This document shows, in pieces, positions 8,221 to 17,636 of a stretch of DNA of 64,000 nt (positions are counted from its first letter, which is position 1; the number at the start of each line of letters is the position of its first letter). A model generated the notes under the pieces. It worked only from the letters and a program-made list of their open reading frames with translations. It made no database searches and had not been told where the DNA came from. Origin of the DNA: Pseudomonas putida. GTDB taxonomy: Bacteria; Pseudomonadota; Gammaproteobacteria; Pseudomonadales; Pseudomonadaceae. Where the stretch lies: NCBI GenBank assembly GCA_041879295.1, contig CP047152.1, forward strand, positions 2,857,501 through 2,921,500. The letters run 5' to 3'. The position numbers and the translations under genes were made by a program.

Positions 8221-8820
8221 TCATGCGCTCGCCTGGCCCTTGGGCCTGACCCCGGTGTCTTCCATGCGCGGGCGTCCCGGCTCTGCCTCGGTCAGCGGCG
8301 GACATTCGACCATGCTGTTCATGCAGCGCTGCGCCAGGTGCTGGTACTCCGCCGTCCCGCGCTGTTTCCAGGCCAGTTCCTGATCGGTCAGCGGGCGTTT
8401 GACCTGGGCTGGCGACCCCATCACCAGGCTCTGCGCCGCACATTCGAAGCCAGCTTTGACGAAGGCGGTGGCCGCAACGATGCTGCGTGGTGCTACATGG
8501 GCGCCATCCATCACCACGGCGTTCATGCCGATCAATGAATCTTCGCCCACGCGACAGCCGTGCAGCACGGCGCCATGGCCGACATGCCCATTACGTTCCA
8601 CTACGGTGTCGCCCCCCGGGAAACCATGCATCACGCAGGTGTCCTGCAAGTTGGCGCCCTCCTCCAGCACGATGCGGCCGAAATCGCCCCTGAGCGATGC
8701 CAGCGGGCCAATGTAGCAGCGGGGGCCGACGATGACGTCGCCGATCAGGACTGCGCTGGGGTGCACGTAGGCTGTCGGGTGAACCACAGGCGTCAGGCCG
8801 TCCAGTCGATAGCAAGGCAT
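8221..8820 (-). CDS. paaY: PaaY, hexapeptide-repeat thioesterase of phenylacetate catabolism
   Basis: A 199-residue left-handed beta-helix protein of the gamma-carbonic-anhydrase-like family. Hexapeptide repeats run from about residue 14 to 130 ([19 protein letters not shown], then [20 protein letters not shown]). Histidines suited to metal binding sit in VMHGF and [10 protein letters not shown]. coli PaaY hydrolyses CoA esters formed by spontaneous rearrangement of ring-opened intermediates, preventing CoA trapping. It is transcribed divergently from paaF, with paaX downstream. Confidence 0.92.
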   Translation of the reverse strand: MPCYRLDGLTPVVHPTAYVHPSAVLIGDVIVGPRCYIGPLASLRGDFGRIVLEEGANLQDTCVMHGFPGGDTVVERNGHVGHGAVLHGCRVGEDSLIGMNAVVMDGAHVAPRSIVAATAFVKAGFECAAQSLVMGSPAQVKRPLTDQELAWKQRGTAEYQHLAQRCMNSMVECPPLTEAEPGRPRMEDTGVRPKGQASA

Positions 8821-8859
8821 GGCAACACTCTTGAAATGATTTGAAATGTCAGTCGATCT

Positions 8860-8895
8860 TGTATCAGAACCTAGTTGGTCGTCAATCGTGTATCA
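8860..8895. promoter_or_regulatory. Candidate PaaX operator pair upstream of paaY
   Basis: Two copies of TGTATCA (8860-8866 and 8889-8895) lie 29 nt apart in the same orientation. Each sits in a longer shared context, GTCRATCKTGTATCA. The reverse complement TGATACA recurs upstream of paaA. They start about 40 nt and 69 nt upstream of the paaY start. A PaaX role is inferred from this recurrence only at paa promoters. Confidence 0.5.
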
Positions 8896-9046
8896 CTTGT
8901 GCCGAGTCAATACTGCAAGGCAGAAACCCTCTGTAAATGCTCAAAAACGCCTAGATTAAACGATTCTTCTACAACTATTGCACTGGAGCCGTGATCACAG
9001 GAAAACGAAAAAGAGATACGTAAAATATCATTTAGGCTTGCATAGC

Positions 9047-9053
9047 TGTATCA
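9047..9053. promoter_or_regulatory. Candidate PaaX half-site upstream of paaF
   Basis: Third TGTATCA copy in the 346-bp paaY-paaF gap, 114 nt upstream of the paaF ATG. A weak inverted pair GATAC...ATATC lies just upstream (9015-9029). The rest of the gap is AT-richer than its surroundings, as expected of a divergent promoter region, and shows no gene. Confidence 0.4.
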
Positions 9054-9166
9054 CATGGGGCATATACTGACCTCACCTGGTCGTGATCCCGCATTACGCC
9101 CCTGCAAACAATTCCAAGAAATGCCGGCCCCGCGATGTGCCGTGCGTGCAGCCAGAGGAACCCGAG

Positions 9167-9940
9167 ATGCCGCGATATATCGATGTGCAGGCGCCCGAAC
9201 ACGGCGTTCAGCTCATTACCCTGCAACGGCCCGAGGCCTTGAATGCCCTGTGCACCGAGCTACTGGCAGAACTGGCTGCTGCGCTGCAGGCTGCCGGGGA
9301 CGACGAGCCTGTCCGAGCTGTAGTGATTACGGGCAGTGCCAAGGCATTCGCCGCAGGCGCCGACATCCGCGAGATGGCTGATCGCGACCTGGTCGGCATC
9401 CTCAATGACCCGCGCGTAGCGCATTGGCAAAGCATCGCCGCATTCGCCAAACCGCTGATTGCCGCAGTCAACGGCTATGCCCTGGGTGGCGGCTGCGAAC
9501 TGGCAATGTGCGCCGACATCGTCATCGCCAGTACCGACGCCCGTTTCGGCCAGCCGGAAATCAACCTTGGCATCATCCCCGGTGCTGGCGGCACCCAGCG
9601 CCTGTTACGTGCCGTCGGTAAGCCGTTGGCCATGCAGATGGTGCTGACGGGGGAAGCCATCACTGCCCTCCGCGCCCAGCAGGCGGGCCTGGTCAGCGAA
9701 ATCACCCAGCCCGAACTCACCGTAGAACGCGCCATGCAGGTTGCCCGCAGCATCGCCGCCAAAGCGCCGCTGGCCGTTCGCCTGGCCAAGGAGGCGTTAC
9801 TGAAGGCCGGTGATACCGACCTGGCCAGCGGCCTGCGCTTCGAGCGCCATGCCTTCACCCTGCTGGCGGGCACCGCCGACCGCGATGAAGGCATCCGCGC
9901 CTACCAGGAAAAGCGCCAGGCCCGCTTCCAAGGGCGCTGA
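9167..9940 (+). CDS. paaF: PaaF, 2,3-dehydroadipyl-CoA hydratase
   Basis: A 257-residue crotonase. The catalytic glutamates are E111 (GGGCELAMCAD) and E131 (FGQPEINLGIIPGAGGTQRL), and the oxyanion-hole region is FAAGADIREM. Both glutamates are expected for a hydratase. The ATG at 9167 has AGAGGA 7 nt upstream; the open frame starts earlier at 9083 without a ribosome site. It hydrates 2,3-dehydroadipyl-CoA to 3-hydroxyadipyl-CoA in the lower pathway. First gene of the paaFGHIJK unit; paaG follows after 34 nt. Confidence 0.92.
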   Translation: MPRYIDVQAPEHGVQLITLQRPEALNALCTELLAELAAALQAAGDDEPVRAVVITGSAKAFAAGADIREMADRDLVGILNDPRVAHWQSIAAFAKPLIAAVNGYALGGGCELAMCADIVIASTDARFGQPEINLGIIPGAGGTQRLLRAVGKPLAMQMVLTGEAITALRAQQAGLVSEITQPELTVERAMQVARSIAAKAPLAVRLAKEALLKAGDTDLASGLRFERHAFTLLAGTADRDEGIRAYQEKRQARFQGR

Positions 9941-9974
9941 ACATCATTCTCTCGACTGACGGAGCGAGTCTGTC

Positions 9975-10766
9975 ATGACTTTCCAGCACATCCTGTTTTC
10001 CATCGAGGACGGCGTTGCCTTCCTTTCATTGAACCGCCCCGAGCAGCTGAACAGCTTCAATACGGCCATGCATCTGGAGGTGCGCGAAGCGCTCAGGCAA
10101 GTGCGCCAGAGCAGTGACGCGCGGGTGCTGCTGCTGACGGCTGAAGGCCGCGGCTTCTGCGCCGGGCAGGACCTGTCCGACCGCAACGTTGCCCCAGGCG
10201 CCGAAATGCCGGACCTGGGCCAATCGATCGACAAGTTCTACAACCCGCTGGTACGTACCCTGCGCGACCTGCCTTTGCCGGTGATCTGTGCGGTCAACGG
10301 CGTGGCGGCCGGTGCCGGTGCCAACATTCCCTTGGCCTGCGACCTGGTGCTGGCCGCCCGCTCGGCCAGTTTCATCCAGGCCTTCTGCAAGATCGGCCTG
10401 GTGCCGGACTCCGGCGGTACCTGGCTGCTGCCGCGCTTGGTCGGCATGGCCCGAGCCAAGGCGCTGGCCATGCTGGGCGAGCGCCTTGGCGCCGAACAGG
10501 CCGAGCAATGGGGGCTGATCTACCGCGTGGTAGATGATGCCGCGCTGCGTGATGAAGCCCTCACCCTCGCCCGCCACCTCGCCGCCCAACCCACCTACGG
10601 CCTGGCACTGATCAAGCGCAGCCTCAATGCCAGTTTCGACAACGGTTTTGAGGCGCAGCTGGAGCTGGAGCGCGACCTGCAGCGCCTGGCCGGGCGCAGC
10701 GAGGACTACCGCGAAGGCGTGAACGCCTTCATGAACAAACGCACGCCAGCCTTCAAGGGGCGCTGA
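9975..10766 (+). CDS. paaG: PaaG, 1,2-epoxyphenylacetyl-CoA isomerase
   Basis: A 263-residue crotonase-fold isomerase. It has the oxyanion region FCAGQDLSD and the catalytic aspartate D145 in KIGLVPDSGGTWLLPRLVG, replacing the second glutamate of hydratases, which is diagnostic of PaaG isomerases. It converts ring-1,2-epoxyphenylacetyl-CoA to oxepin-CoA and also shifts double bonds in later intermediates. It ends 2 nt before the paaH ATG. Confidence 0.92.
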   Translation: MTFQHILFSIEDGVAFLSLNRPEQLNSFNTAMHLEVREALRQVRQSSDARVLLLTAEGRGFCAGQDLSDRNVAPGAEMPDLGQSIDKFYNPLVRTLRDLPLPVICAVNGVAAGAGANIPLACDLVLAARSASFIQAFCKIGLVPDSGGTWLLPRLVGMARAKALAMLGERLGAEQAEQWGLIYRVVDDAALRDEALTLARHLAAQPTYGLALIKRSLNASFDNGFEAQLELERDLQRLAGRSEDYREGVNAFMNKRTPAFKGR

Positions 10767-10768
10767 AC

Positions 10769-12286
10769 ATGGGCGCACTCGCAAGCAATGTGCAGGTGGC
10801 GGTGATTGGTGCCGGCGCCATGGGCGCCGGTATCGCCCAGGTCGCGGCCCAGGCCGGTCACCCCGTCAAGCTCTACGATAACCGCCCGGGTGCTGCCGCC
10901 CAGGCGGTGACGGGTATCGATCGGCAACTGGCCCGGCTGGTGGACAAAGGAAAGTTACTGGCCGCTGAACGCGAAACAATCAATGCCCGCCTGTGCCCGG
11001 TCGATACACTCGAATCCTTGGCAGATGCCGGCCTGGTGATTGAAGCCATCGTCGAAAACCTGCAGGTGAAGCAGGCGTTGTTCAACCAGCTCGAAACCCT
11101 GTGCGCAGCCGACTGTATCCTTGCCAGCAACACTTCGTCACTGTCCATCACCAGCCTCGCCGCTGGCCTTGAACGCCCGCAGCACGTGGTCGGTATGCAC
11201 TTCTTCAACCCGGCACCGCTGATGGCGCTTGTCGAGGTGGTGTCGGGCCTGGCAACCGACCCGGCAGTGGCCGCATGCATCTACGCCACTGCCCAGGCCT
11301 GGGGCAAGCAGCCGGTACATGCACGCTCTACACCGGGTTTCATCGTCAACCGTGTAGCGCGGCCGTTCTATGCCGAGAGCCTGCGCCTGATGCAAGAGGG
11401 TGCCGCCGATTGCGCCAGCCTGGATGCGCTGATGCGAGACTCGGGTGGCTTCCGCATGGGGGCGTTCGAGCTGACCGACCTGATTGGCCATGACGTCAAT
11501 TACGCTGTCACGTGTTCAGTATTCGATGCTTTCTATGGCGATTTCCGCTTCCAGCCTTCGCTGGTGCAGAAGGAACTGGTGGACGCCGGTCGCCTGGGGC
11601 GCAAGACCGGCCAAGGCTTCTACCGCTATGCCGAAGGCGTCGAGCGTCCGCAGCCGGCCGAACTGCACAGCTCCGCCTGCGCAGAGGCCTGCGTTGTCGA
11701 GGGCAACCTGGGGGTGATGCAGCCGCTGGTCGAGCGCCTGCGCCAACGCGGTATTGCCGTGACCCAACGCGCCGGTAGTGGCCTGATTCAGGTGGGCGAT
11801 GCCACCCTGGCCCTGTCCGATGGCCGTCTGGCCAGCCAGCGCGCCCGCGAAGACGGCCTGCGCAACCTTGTGCTGCTCGACCTGGCGCTGGACTACAGCA
11901 GCGCCACCCGCCTTGCCATCAGCTGGTCCGCCGATACCACTGACAGCGCCCGTGACCAGGCCGTAGCCCTGTTGCAGCGCGCCGGCCTGAAAGTGACCGG
12001 CATCGCCGACCTGCCCGGCCTAGTGGTCCTGCGTACCGTGGCAATGCTTGCCAACGAGGCCGCCGATGCGGTGCTTCAGGGCGTCGGCAGCGCCGCCGAC
12101 ATCGACCTGGCCATGCGCGCCGGCGTCAATTACCCCTGCGGCCCGCTGGCGTGGGCGGCGAACATCGGTATTGCCCATACCCTGCGCGTGCTCGACAACC
12201 TGCAGCGCAGCTACGGTGAAAGCCGCTATCGCCCTTCCCTGCTGTTACGTCGCTGCGAAGCCAAAGGAGGCACCCTTCATGACTGA
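10769..12286 (+). CDS. paaH: PaaH, 3-hydroxyadipyl-CoA dehydrogenase
   Basis: A 505-residue protein. It has an N-terminal Rossmann fold with GAGAMGAGIAQVAAQAGH, a 3HCDH domain with the active-site region VVGMHFFNPAPLMALVEVV, and a second C-terminal 3HCDH-like domain (GVNYPCGPLAW). It oxidises 3-hydroxyadipyl-CoA to 3-oxoadipyl-CoA with NAD+. The length matches paa-type two-domain enzymes. Its end overlaps the paaI start by 8 nt. Confidence 0.92.
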   Translation: MGALASNVQVAVIGAGAMGAGIAQVAAQAGHPVKLYDNRPGAAAQAVTGIDRQLARLVDKGKLLAAERETINARLCPVDTLESLADAGLVIEAIVENLQVKQALFNQLETLCAADCILASNTSSLSITSLAAGLERPQHVVGMHFFNPAPLMALVEVVSGLATDPAVAACIYATAQAWGKQPVHARSTPGFIVNRVARPFYAESLRLMQEGAADCASLDALMRDSGGFRMGAFELTDLIGHDVNYAVTCSVFDAFYGDFRFQPSLVQKELVDAGRLGRKTGQGFYRYAEGVERPQPAELHSSACAEACVVEGNLGVMQPLVERLRQRGIAVTQRAGSGLIQVGDATLALSDGRLASQRAREDGLRNLVLLDLALDYSSATRLAISWSADTTDSARDQAVALLQRAGLKVTGIADLPGLVVLRTVAMLANEAADAVLQGVGSAADIDLAMRAGVNYPCGPLAWAANIGIAHTLRVLDNLQRSYGESRYRPSLLLRRCEAKGGTLHD

Positions 12287-12719
12287 AGTGCAACTGGCAC
12301 AAGCCTGTGCCGACGCCATGTACGCCCGCGACCCAGCCACTCAGGGCCTGGGCATCAGCCTGCTGGCTGCCGGCCCAGGCCGGGCCAGCCTGCGCATGCC
12401 GGTGCGTGCCGACATGATCCAGGGCCATGGCACCTGCCATGGCGGTTTCCTGTTCGCTTTGGCTGATTCGGCGTTTGCCTTCGCCTGTAACAGCTACGAC
12501 CAGGCCACGGTGGCGCTGGGGTGCAGCATCGACTACCTGGCCCCGGCGCTGCGCGATGACGTGCTCACCGCCCACGCCAGCGAAGTCAGCCGCAAAGGCC
12601 GCACCGGCCTGTACGACGTGCGCATCGACAACCAGCGCGGTGAGCTGGTGGCGATGTTCCATGGCAAATCCTACAAAGTGCGCGGCACCGTGCTGGCGCA
12701 GGAGACGCAAGATGAATGA
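12279..12719 (+). CDS. paaI: PaaI, hotdog-fold hydroxyphenylacetyl-CoA thioesterase
   Basis: A 146-residue single-hotdog protein. The motif [20 protein letters not shown] holds the catalytic Asp63 and the HGG turn typical of PaaI. GGAGG lies about 8 nt upstream of the ATG at 12279, inside the end of paaH. It hydrolyses dead-end aryl-CoA esters to recycle CoA. It overlaps paaJ by 8 nt (ATGAATGA), so translation of H, I and J is coupled. Confidence 0.92.
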   Translation: MTEVQLAQACADAMYARDPATQGLGISLLAAGPGRASLRMPVRADMIQGHGTCHGGFLFALADSAFAFACNSYDQATVALGCSIDYLAPALRDDVLTAHASEVSRKGRTGLYDVRIDNQRGELVAMFHGKSYKVRGTVLAQETQDE

Positions 12720-13932
12720 ACCGACCCACGCCGATGCCTTGATCATCGACGCCGTGCGCACCCCCATTGGCCGCTATGCCGGGGCCCTGAGCAGCGTGCG
12801 CGCCGACGACCTGGCGGCCATCCCGCTCAAAGCCTTGATCCAGCGTCACCCCGAACTGGATTGGAAAGCCATTGATGACGTTATCTTCGGCTGTGCCAAC
12901 CAGGCCGGCGAAGACAACCGCAACGTGGCTCACATGGCGAGCCTGCTGGCCGGGCTACCACTCGAAGTACCAGGGACCACGATCAACCGCCTGTGCGGTT
13001 CCGGCCTGGATGCCATCGGCAATGCGGCGCGCGCCCTGCGCTGTGGTGAAGCGGGGCTTATGCTGGCCGGTGGCGTGGAATCCATGTCGCGTGCACCGTT
13101 TGTGATGGGTAAGTCGGAACAGGCATTCGGCCGTGCGGCCGAGCTGTTCGACACCACGATAGGCTGGCGTTTCGTCAACCCGCTGATGAAGGCCGCCTAC
13201 GGCATCGATTCGATGCCGGAAACCGCCGAAAACGTGGCCGAACAGTTCGGCATCTCGCGCGCCGACCAGGATTCGTTTGCCCTGCGCAGCCAGCACAAGG
13301 CTGCAGCCGCTCAGGCCCGCGGCCGCCTGGCACAGGAAATCGTGCCGGTCGAAATCCCGCAACGCAAAGGCCCGGCCAAAGTGGTCGCGCATGACGAGCA
13401 CCCACGCGGCGACACCACGCTGGAGCAGTTGGCTCGGCTCGGCACGCCGTTTCGTGAAGGCGGCAGTGTAACGGCTGGTAATGCCTCCGGCGTGAATGAC
13501 GGCGCTTGCGCCCTGCTGCTGGCCAGCAGCGCCGCAGCCCGCCGCCATGGCTTGAAAGCGCGCGGGCGCATCGTCGGCATGGCGGTGGCCGGGGTCGAGC
13601 CCAGGCTGATGGGCATCGGTCCGGTGCCTGCGACCCGCAAGGTGCTGGCACTCACCGGCCTGACACTGGCTGACATGGATGTCATCGAACTCAATGAGGC
13701 CTTTGCCGCCCAAGGGCTGGCTGTGTTGCGCGAGCTGGGCCTGGCCGACGACGACCCGCGAGTCAACCGCAACGGCGGCGCCATTGCCCTGGGCCATCCA
13801 CTGGGCATGAGCGGTGCCCGGTTGGTGACCACTGCCTTGCACGAGCTTGAAGAAACGGCCGGCCGCTACGCCCTGTGCACCATGTGCATTGGCGTAGGCC
13901 AAGGCATCGCCATGATCATCGAGCGCCTCTGA
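12712..13932 (+). CDS. paaJ: PaaJ, 3-oxoadipyl-CoA / 3-oxo-5,6-dehydrosuberyl-CoA thiolase
   Basis: A 406-residue thiolase. The nucleophile is Cys95 ([13 protein letters not shown]). The C-terminal active-site residues are His362 ([13 protein letters not shown]) and Cys392 ([12 protein letters not shown]). It releases acetyl-CoA twice, finally giving succinyl-CoA plus acetyl-CoA. The start at 12712 overlaps the paaI stop; the open frame extends upstream within paaI without meaning. Confidence 0.92.
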   Translation: MNEPTHADALIIDAVRTPIGRYAGALSSVRADDLAAIPLKALIQRHPELDWKAIDDVIFGCANQAGEDNRNVAHMASLLAGLPLEVPGTTINRLCGSGLDAIGNAARALRCGEAGLMLAGGVESMSRAPFVMGKSEQAFGRAAELFDTTIGWRFVNPLMKAAYGIDSMPETAENVAEQFGISRADQDSFALRSQHKAAAAQARGRLAQEIVPVEIPQRKGPAKVVAHDEHPRGDTTLEQLARLGTPFREGGSVTAGNASGVNDGACALLLASSAAARRHGLKARGRIVGMAVAGVEPRLMGIGPVPATRKVLALTGLTLADMDVIELNEAFAAQGLAVLRELGLADDDPRVNRNGGAIALGHPLGMSGARLVTTALHELEETAGRYALCTMCIGVGQGIAMIIERL

Positions 13933-14053
13933 GCGGTTCAGGCCCTGCGCTTGTTACCGAACTGAACGCAGCCGTATATGCTGCCTCCATGACACTCACC
14001 GCGTGGCCTGCAACCGCTGGCGCGCGGCGTACAAGAACAATTCGAGTGAAGCC

Positions 14054-15373
14054 ATGAACATGTACCATGATGCCGATCGTGCCCTGCTGGACCCGATGGA
14101 AACCGCCAGCGTCGATGCCCTGCGCCAACACCAGCTGGAGCGCCTGCGCTGGAGCCTGAAGCACGCCTACGACAATGTGCCGCTGTACCGCCAGCGCTTT
14201 GCCGAGTATGGCGCCCACCCCGATGACCTCAAGTGCCTGGAAGATCTGGCGAAGTTCCCCTTCACCGGCAAGAACGACCTGCGCGACAACTACCCCTACG
14301 GCATGTTTGCCGTGCCCCAGGAAGAGGTGGTACGCCTGCATGCCTCCAGCGGCACCACCGGCAAGCCGACGGTGGTCGGCTACACCCAGAACGATATCGA
14401 CACCTGGGCCAATGTGGTTGCCCGTTCCATTCGTGCGGCCGGCGGGCGCAAAGGCGACAAGGTGCATGTGTCCTACGGCTACGGGCTGTTCACTGGCGGG
14501 CTCGGCGCGCACTACGGCGCCGAGCGCCTGGGTTGCACCGTGATCCCCATGTCCGGTGGCCAGACCGAAAAGCAGGTGCAGCTGATTCGCGACTTCCAGC
14601 CCGACATCATCATGGTCACCCCGTCCTACATGCTCAACCTGGCTGATGAAATCGAGCGCCAGGGCATCGACCCACACCACCTCAAGCTGCGGCTGGGGAT
14701 TTTCGGTGCTGAGCCCTGGACTGATGAACTGCGCCGCTCGATCGAGCAGCGCCTGGGTATCGATGCCCTCGATATCTATGGCCTTTCGGAAATCATGGGG
14801 CCCGGGGTGGCAATGGAGTGCATCGAGACCAAGGACGGCCCGACCATCTGGGAAGACCACTTCTATCCCGAGATCATCGACCCTGCTACCGGTGAAGTGC
14901 TGCCGGATGGCCAACTGGGCGAGCTGGTATTCACCTCGCTGAGCAAAGAGGCATTGCCGATGGTGCGCTACCGCACCCGCGACCTCACCCGGCTGCTGCC
15001 CGGCACCGCTCGGCCGATGCGGCGGATCGGCAAGATCACCGGCCGCAGTGACGACATGCTGATCATTCGCGGGGTCAACGTGTTTCCGACCCAGATCGAG
15101 GAACAGGTCCTAAAAATAAAACAGCTATCTGAGCTTTATGAGATTCATCTGTATCGCAACGGCAACCTGGATAGCGTCGAGGTGCATGTGGAATTGCGTG
15201 GCGAGTGCCAGCACCTTGATGAGGGCCAGCGCAAGCTGGTGATCGGCGAGCTGAGCAAACAGATCAAGACTTACATTGGCATCAGCACCCAGGTTCATCT
15301 GCAGCCCTGCGGCACGCTCAAGCGCTCCGAGGGCAAGGCGTGCCACGTGTTCGACAGACGGTTGGCCAGCTGA
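14054..15373 (+). CDS. paaK: PaaK, phenylacetate-CoA ligase
   Basis: A 439-residue ANL-superfamily enzyme. The P-loop is LHASSGTTGKPTVVGYT, the adenylate motif is IYGLSEIMGPGVAMEC, the hinge region is RYRTRDLTRLL, and the C-terminal domain contains ITGRSDDMLIIRGVNVFPTQ. It activates phenylacetate to phenylacetyl-CoA, producing the PaaX inducer. The ATG at 14054 gives the family length. A 121-nt gap separates it from paaJ, and a strong terminator follows its stop. Confidence 0.93.
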   Translation: MNMYHDADRALLDPMETASVDALRQHQLERLRWSLKHAYDNVPLYRQRFAEYGAHPDDLKCLEDLAKFPFTGKNDLRDNYPYGMFAVPQEEVVRLHASSGTTGKPTVVGYTQNDIDTWANVVARSIRAAGGRKGDKVHVSYGYGLFTGGLGAHYGAERLGCTVIPMSGGQTEKQVQLIRDFQPDIIMVTPSYMLNLADEIERQGIDPHHLKLRLGIFGAEPWTDELRRSIEQRLGIDALDIYGLSEIMGPGVAMECIETKDGPTIWEDHFYPEIIDPATGEVLPDGQLGELVFTSLSKEALPMVRYRTRDLTRLLPGTARPMRRIGKITGRSDDMLIIRGVNVFPTQIEEQVLKIKQLSELYEIHLYRNGNLDSVEVHVELRGECQHLDEGQRKLVIGELSKQIKTYIGISTQVHLQPCGTLKRSEGKACHVFDRRLAS

Positions 15374-15392
15374 CCCATTCGGCTGCCATTTC

Positions 15393-15422
15393 GGCCCCGG
15401 CATTGTCCGGGGCCTTTTTTTT
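15393..15422 (+). terminator. Rho-independent terminator after paaK
   Basis: Perfect 8-bp stem GGCCCCGG / CCGGGGCC (15393-15400 and 15407-15414), 6-nt loop, then eight T residues. It ends the paaFGHIJK transcript and separates it from paaABCDE. Confidence 0.93.
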
Positions 15423-15477
15423 GCCTGCGTTCTGCTGGGCACACGCTGCTGCCCGACAGCCCTCTTGGCTGTCAATG

Positions 15478-15542
15478 TGATACATAAATCTTACTTGATA
15501 CACATAAATGTGTTTGACGTTATGTTTTGTATCGCTTACAAA
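15478..15542 (+). promoter_or_regulatory. paaA promoter region with candidate PaaX operators
   Basis: TGATACA occurs at 15478-15484 and 15496-15502, and an inverted near-copy TGTATCG at 15528-15534. A sigma70-like promoter fits here: TTGACG (15514-15519), a 17-nt spacer, then TACAAA (15537-15542). The downstream operator copy falls in the spacer, so bound repressor would block polymerase. The promoter ends 31 nt before the paaA ATG. Confidence 0.55.
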
Positions 15543-15572
15543 TGACTCATGCCTTAGCAGGAGTCGCAGCAC

Positions 15573-16562
15573 ATGTACGCACAGCTAGTGGAAACCGGAG
15601 TCAAGCGCGTCAAGACGCTGGAAGAAATGTCCCCCGAGGAACGCAACTTCCAGGAAAAGATCGACGCCGAAATCAAGATCGAAGCCAAGAACTGGATGCC
15701 CGAGGCCTACCGCCAGACCCTCATCCGGCAGATCTCCCAGCACGCCCACTCTGAAATCGTCGGCATGCTGCCCGAAGGCAACTGGGTCACCCGTGCCCCC
15801 AGCCTCAAGCGCAAACTGCAGCTGATGGCCAAGATCCAGGATGAAGCCGGCCATGGCCTGTACCTGTACAGCGCCATGGAAACCCTGGGGGCTGACCGCG
15901 ACGAAGAAATCGCCAAACTGCACAGCGGCAAGGCCAAGTACTCGAGCATCTTCAACTACCCCACCCTCAGCTGGGCCGACATGGGCGCTGTGGGCTGGCT
16001 GGTGGATGGCGCCGCCATCGTCAACCAGGTGGTACTGCAGCGCACCTCTTACGGCCCCTACTCCCGCGCGATGATCCGTATCTGCAAGGAAGAGAGCTTC
16101 CACCAGCGCCAGGGCTACGAAATGCTCCTGACCATGATGCGCCAGGGCACCCAAACCCAGCGCGACATGGTTCAGGACGCCATCAACCGCCTGTGGTGGC
16201 CGGCACTGATGATGTTCGGCCCTAGCGATGAACACTCGCCCAACAGCGCCCAGTCGATGGCCTGGAAGATCAAACGCCAGACCAACGACGAACTGCGCCA
16301 GCGCTTCATCGACCAGACCGTGCCGCAGCTGGAACTGCTTGGCTGCACTGCGCCTGACCCTGAGCTGAAGTGGAACGCCGAGCGCGGCCACTACGACTTC
16401 GGTGAAATCCAGTGGGACGAGTTCTACGAAGTGATCAAGGGCAATGGCCCGTGCAACCTGGAACGTGTCGCCACCCGGCGCAAGGCCATCGAGGATGGCG
16501 CCTGGGTACGCGAGGCCGCCGTGGCCTATGCGCGCAAGCAACAGAACAAGAACGCCGCCTGA
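15573..16562 (+). CDS. paaA: PaaA, catalytic subunit of phenylacetyl-CoA 1,2-epoxidase
   Basis: A 329-residue bacterial multicomponent monooxygenase alpha subunit. Carboxylate-bridged di-iron ligands are visible in two E-x2-H motifs: E91-x2-H94 ([10 protein letters not shown]) and E174-x2-H177 (EESFHQRQG). With PaaC it forms the oxygenase that epoxidises phenylacetyl-CoA using O2 and electrons from PaaE. AGGAG lies 9 nt before the ATG. First gene of paaABCDE, behind its own promoter. Confidence 0.95.
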   Translation: MYAQLVETGVKRVKTLEEMSPEERNFQEKIDAEIKIEAKNWMPEAYRQTLIRQISQHAHSEIVGMLPEGNWVTRAPSLKRKLQLMAKIQDEAGHGLYLYSAMETLGADRDEEIAKLHSGKAKYSSIFNYPTLSWADMGAVGWLVDGAAIVNQVVLQRTSYGPYSRAMIRICKEESFHQRQGYEMLLTMMRQGTQTQRDMVQDAINRLWWPALMMFGPSDEHSPNSAQSMAWKIKRQTNDELRQRFIDQTVPQLELLGCTAPDPELKWNAERGHYDFGEIQWDEFYEVIKGNGPCNLERVATRRKAIEDGAWVREAAVAYARKQQNKNAA

Positions 16563-16587
16563 GCGGCGATTGATGCGGAGATCGAAA

Positions 16588-16869
16588 ATGTCTGTCTGGA
16601 CCCTCTACGAAGTGTTCGTGCGCAGCAAGCACGGCCTTAACCACAAACATGTCGGCAGCGTGCACGCCGCCGATGCCGCCATGGCCATCGAGAACGCCCG
16701 CGAGCTCTACACCCGCCGTAGCGAAGGTGTGAGCCTGTGGGTGGTGCCTTCGGCGCTGATCACCGCCTCCTCCCCCGACGAGAAAGACCCGCTGTTCGCC
16801 CCCTCGGACGACAAGGTCTATCGCCATGCCAGCTTCTACGAGCTGCCCGACGAAGTCGGACACATGTGA
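16588..16869 (+). CDS. paaB: PaaB, epoxidase small subunit
   Basis: A 93-residue protein starting MSVWTLYEVFVRSKHGLNHKHVGS, typical of PaaB, with the downstream VHAADAAMAIENARELYTRR block. It bridges PaaAC heterodimers in the epoxidase complex. The ATG at 16588 is 25 nt after the paaA stop, and its stop is 8 nt before paaC. Confidence 0.93.
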   Translation: MSVWTLYEVFVRSKHGLNHKHVGSVHAADAAMAIENARELYTRRSEGVSLWVVPSALITASSPDEKDPLFAPSDDKVYRHASFYELPDEVGHM

Positions 16870-16877
16870 GGTGGGCC

Positions 16878-17636
16878 ATGCATAAAGAAGCCCTTATCCC
16901 CTATCTGCTGTTGCTCGGCGACAGCGCCCTGGTCCAGGGCCAGCGCCTCTGTGAGTGGTGTGGCCGCGCCCCGGCCATCGAGGAAGAGCTGGCCCTGATG
17001 AACGTCGGCCTCGATCTGGTCGGCCAGGCCCGCAACTGGCTGGAGTATGCCGCCGAGCTGCTCGACGATGGCCGGGATGCCGATGCCCTGGCGTTCCGCC
17101 GTGACGAGCGCGCCTACCGCAACCTGCTGCTGGTCGAGCAACCCAACGGTGATTTCGCCGTGACCATGAGCAAGCAGTTCCTCTACGACGCGTGGCACTT
17201 CGCCGTGCTGCAGGGGTTGGTCGAGTCCAGCGACGCGCGAATCGCGGGGATTGCCGCCAAGGCCCTGAAGGAAGTCACCTACCACCTGCGCCGGTCCAGC
17301 GAGTGGGTACAACGGCTGGGCGGTGGTACCGATGTCAGCCGCCAGCGCATGCTCGCCGCTATCCCGGCACTGTGGCGCTTCACCGTCGAACTCGCTGCTG
17401 GCAGCGACAACGAAGTCCGTCTGGCGGAATGCGGTATCGCCGCCGACCCAGCGACCGTCGGCGCCACCTGGCTGAAGCAGGTCACGGAGACCTTTGCTTC
17501 GGTCGAACTGCCGCTGCCCAAGGCCGCCAGCCACTTCTACCTGGATGGCCGCAAAGGCCTGCACACCGAGCATCTGGGCCTGCTGCTGGCCGAAATGCAG
17601 TTCCTGCCAAGGGCCTACCCCGATGCAACCTGGTGA
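16878..17636 (+). CDS. paaC: PaaC, epoxidase structural subunit
   Basis: A 252-residue ferritin-like protein that pairs with PaaA but does not bind the catalytic di-iron centre. It starts MHKEALIPYLLLLGDSALVQ and has the helical core LMNVGLDLVGQARNWLEYA. The last 14 nt overlap the paaD start, so translation is coupled. Confidence 0.93.
   Translation: MHKEALIPYLLLLGDSALVQGQRLCEWCGRAPAIEEELALMNVGLDLVGQARNWLEYAAELLDDGRDADALAFRRDERAYRNLLLVEQPNGDFAVTMSKQFLYDAWHFAVLQGLVESSDARIAGIAAKALKEVTYHLRRSSEWVQRLGGGTDVSRQRMLAAIPALWRFTVELAAGSDNEVRLAECGIAADPATVGATWLKQVTETFASVELPLPKAASHFYLDGRKGLHTEHLGLLLAEMQFLPRAYPDATW

Noticed and set aside
12955..13902. 315-residue minus-strand open frame
   Set aside because: Antisense to paaJ, which carries all thiolase active-site residues.
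15585..16541. 318-residue minus-strand open frame
   Set aside because: Fully antisense to paaA, with low-complexity A/G/L/V/H composition typical of shadow frames.
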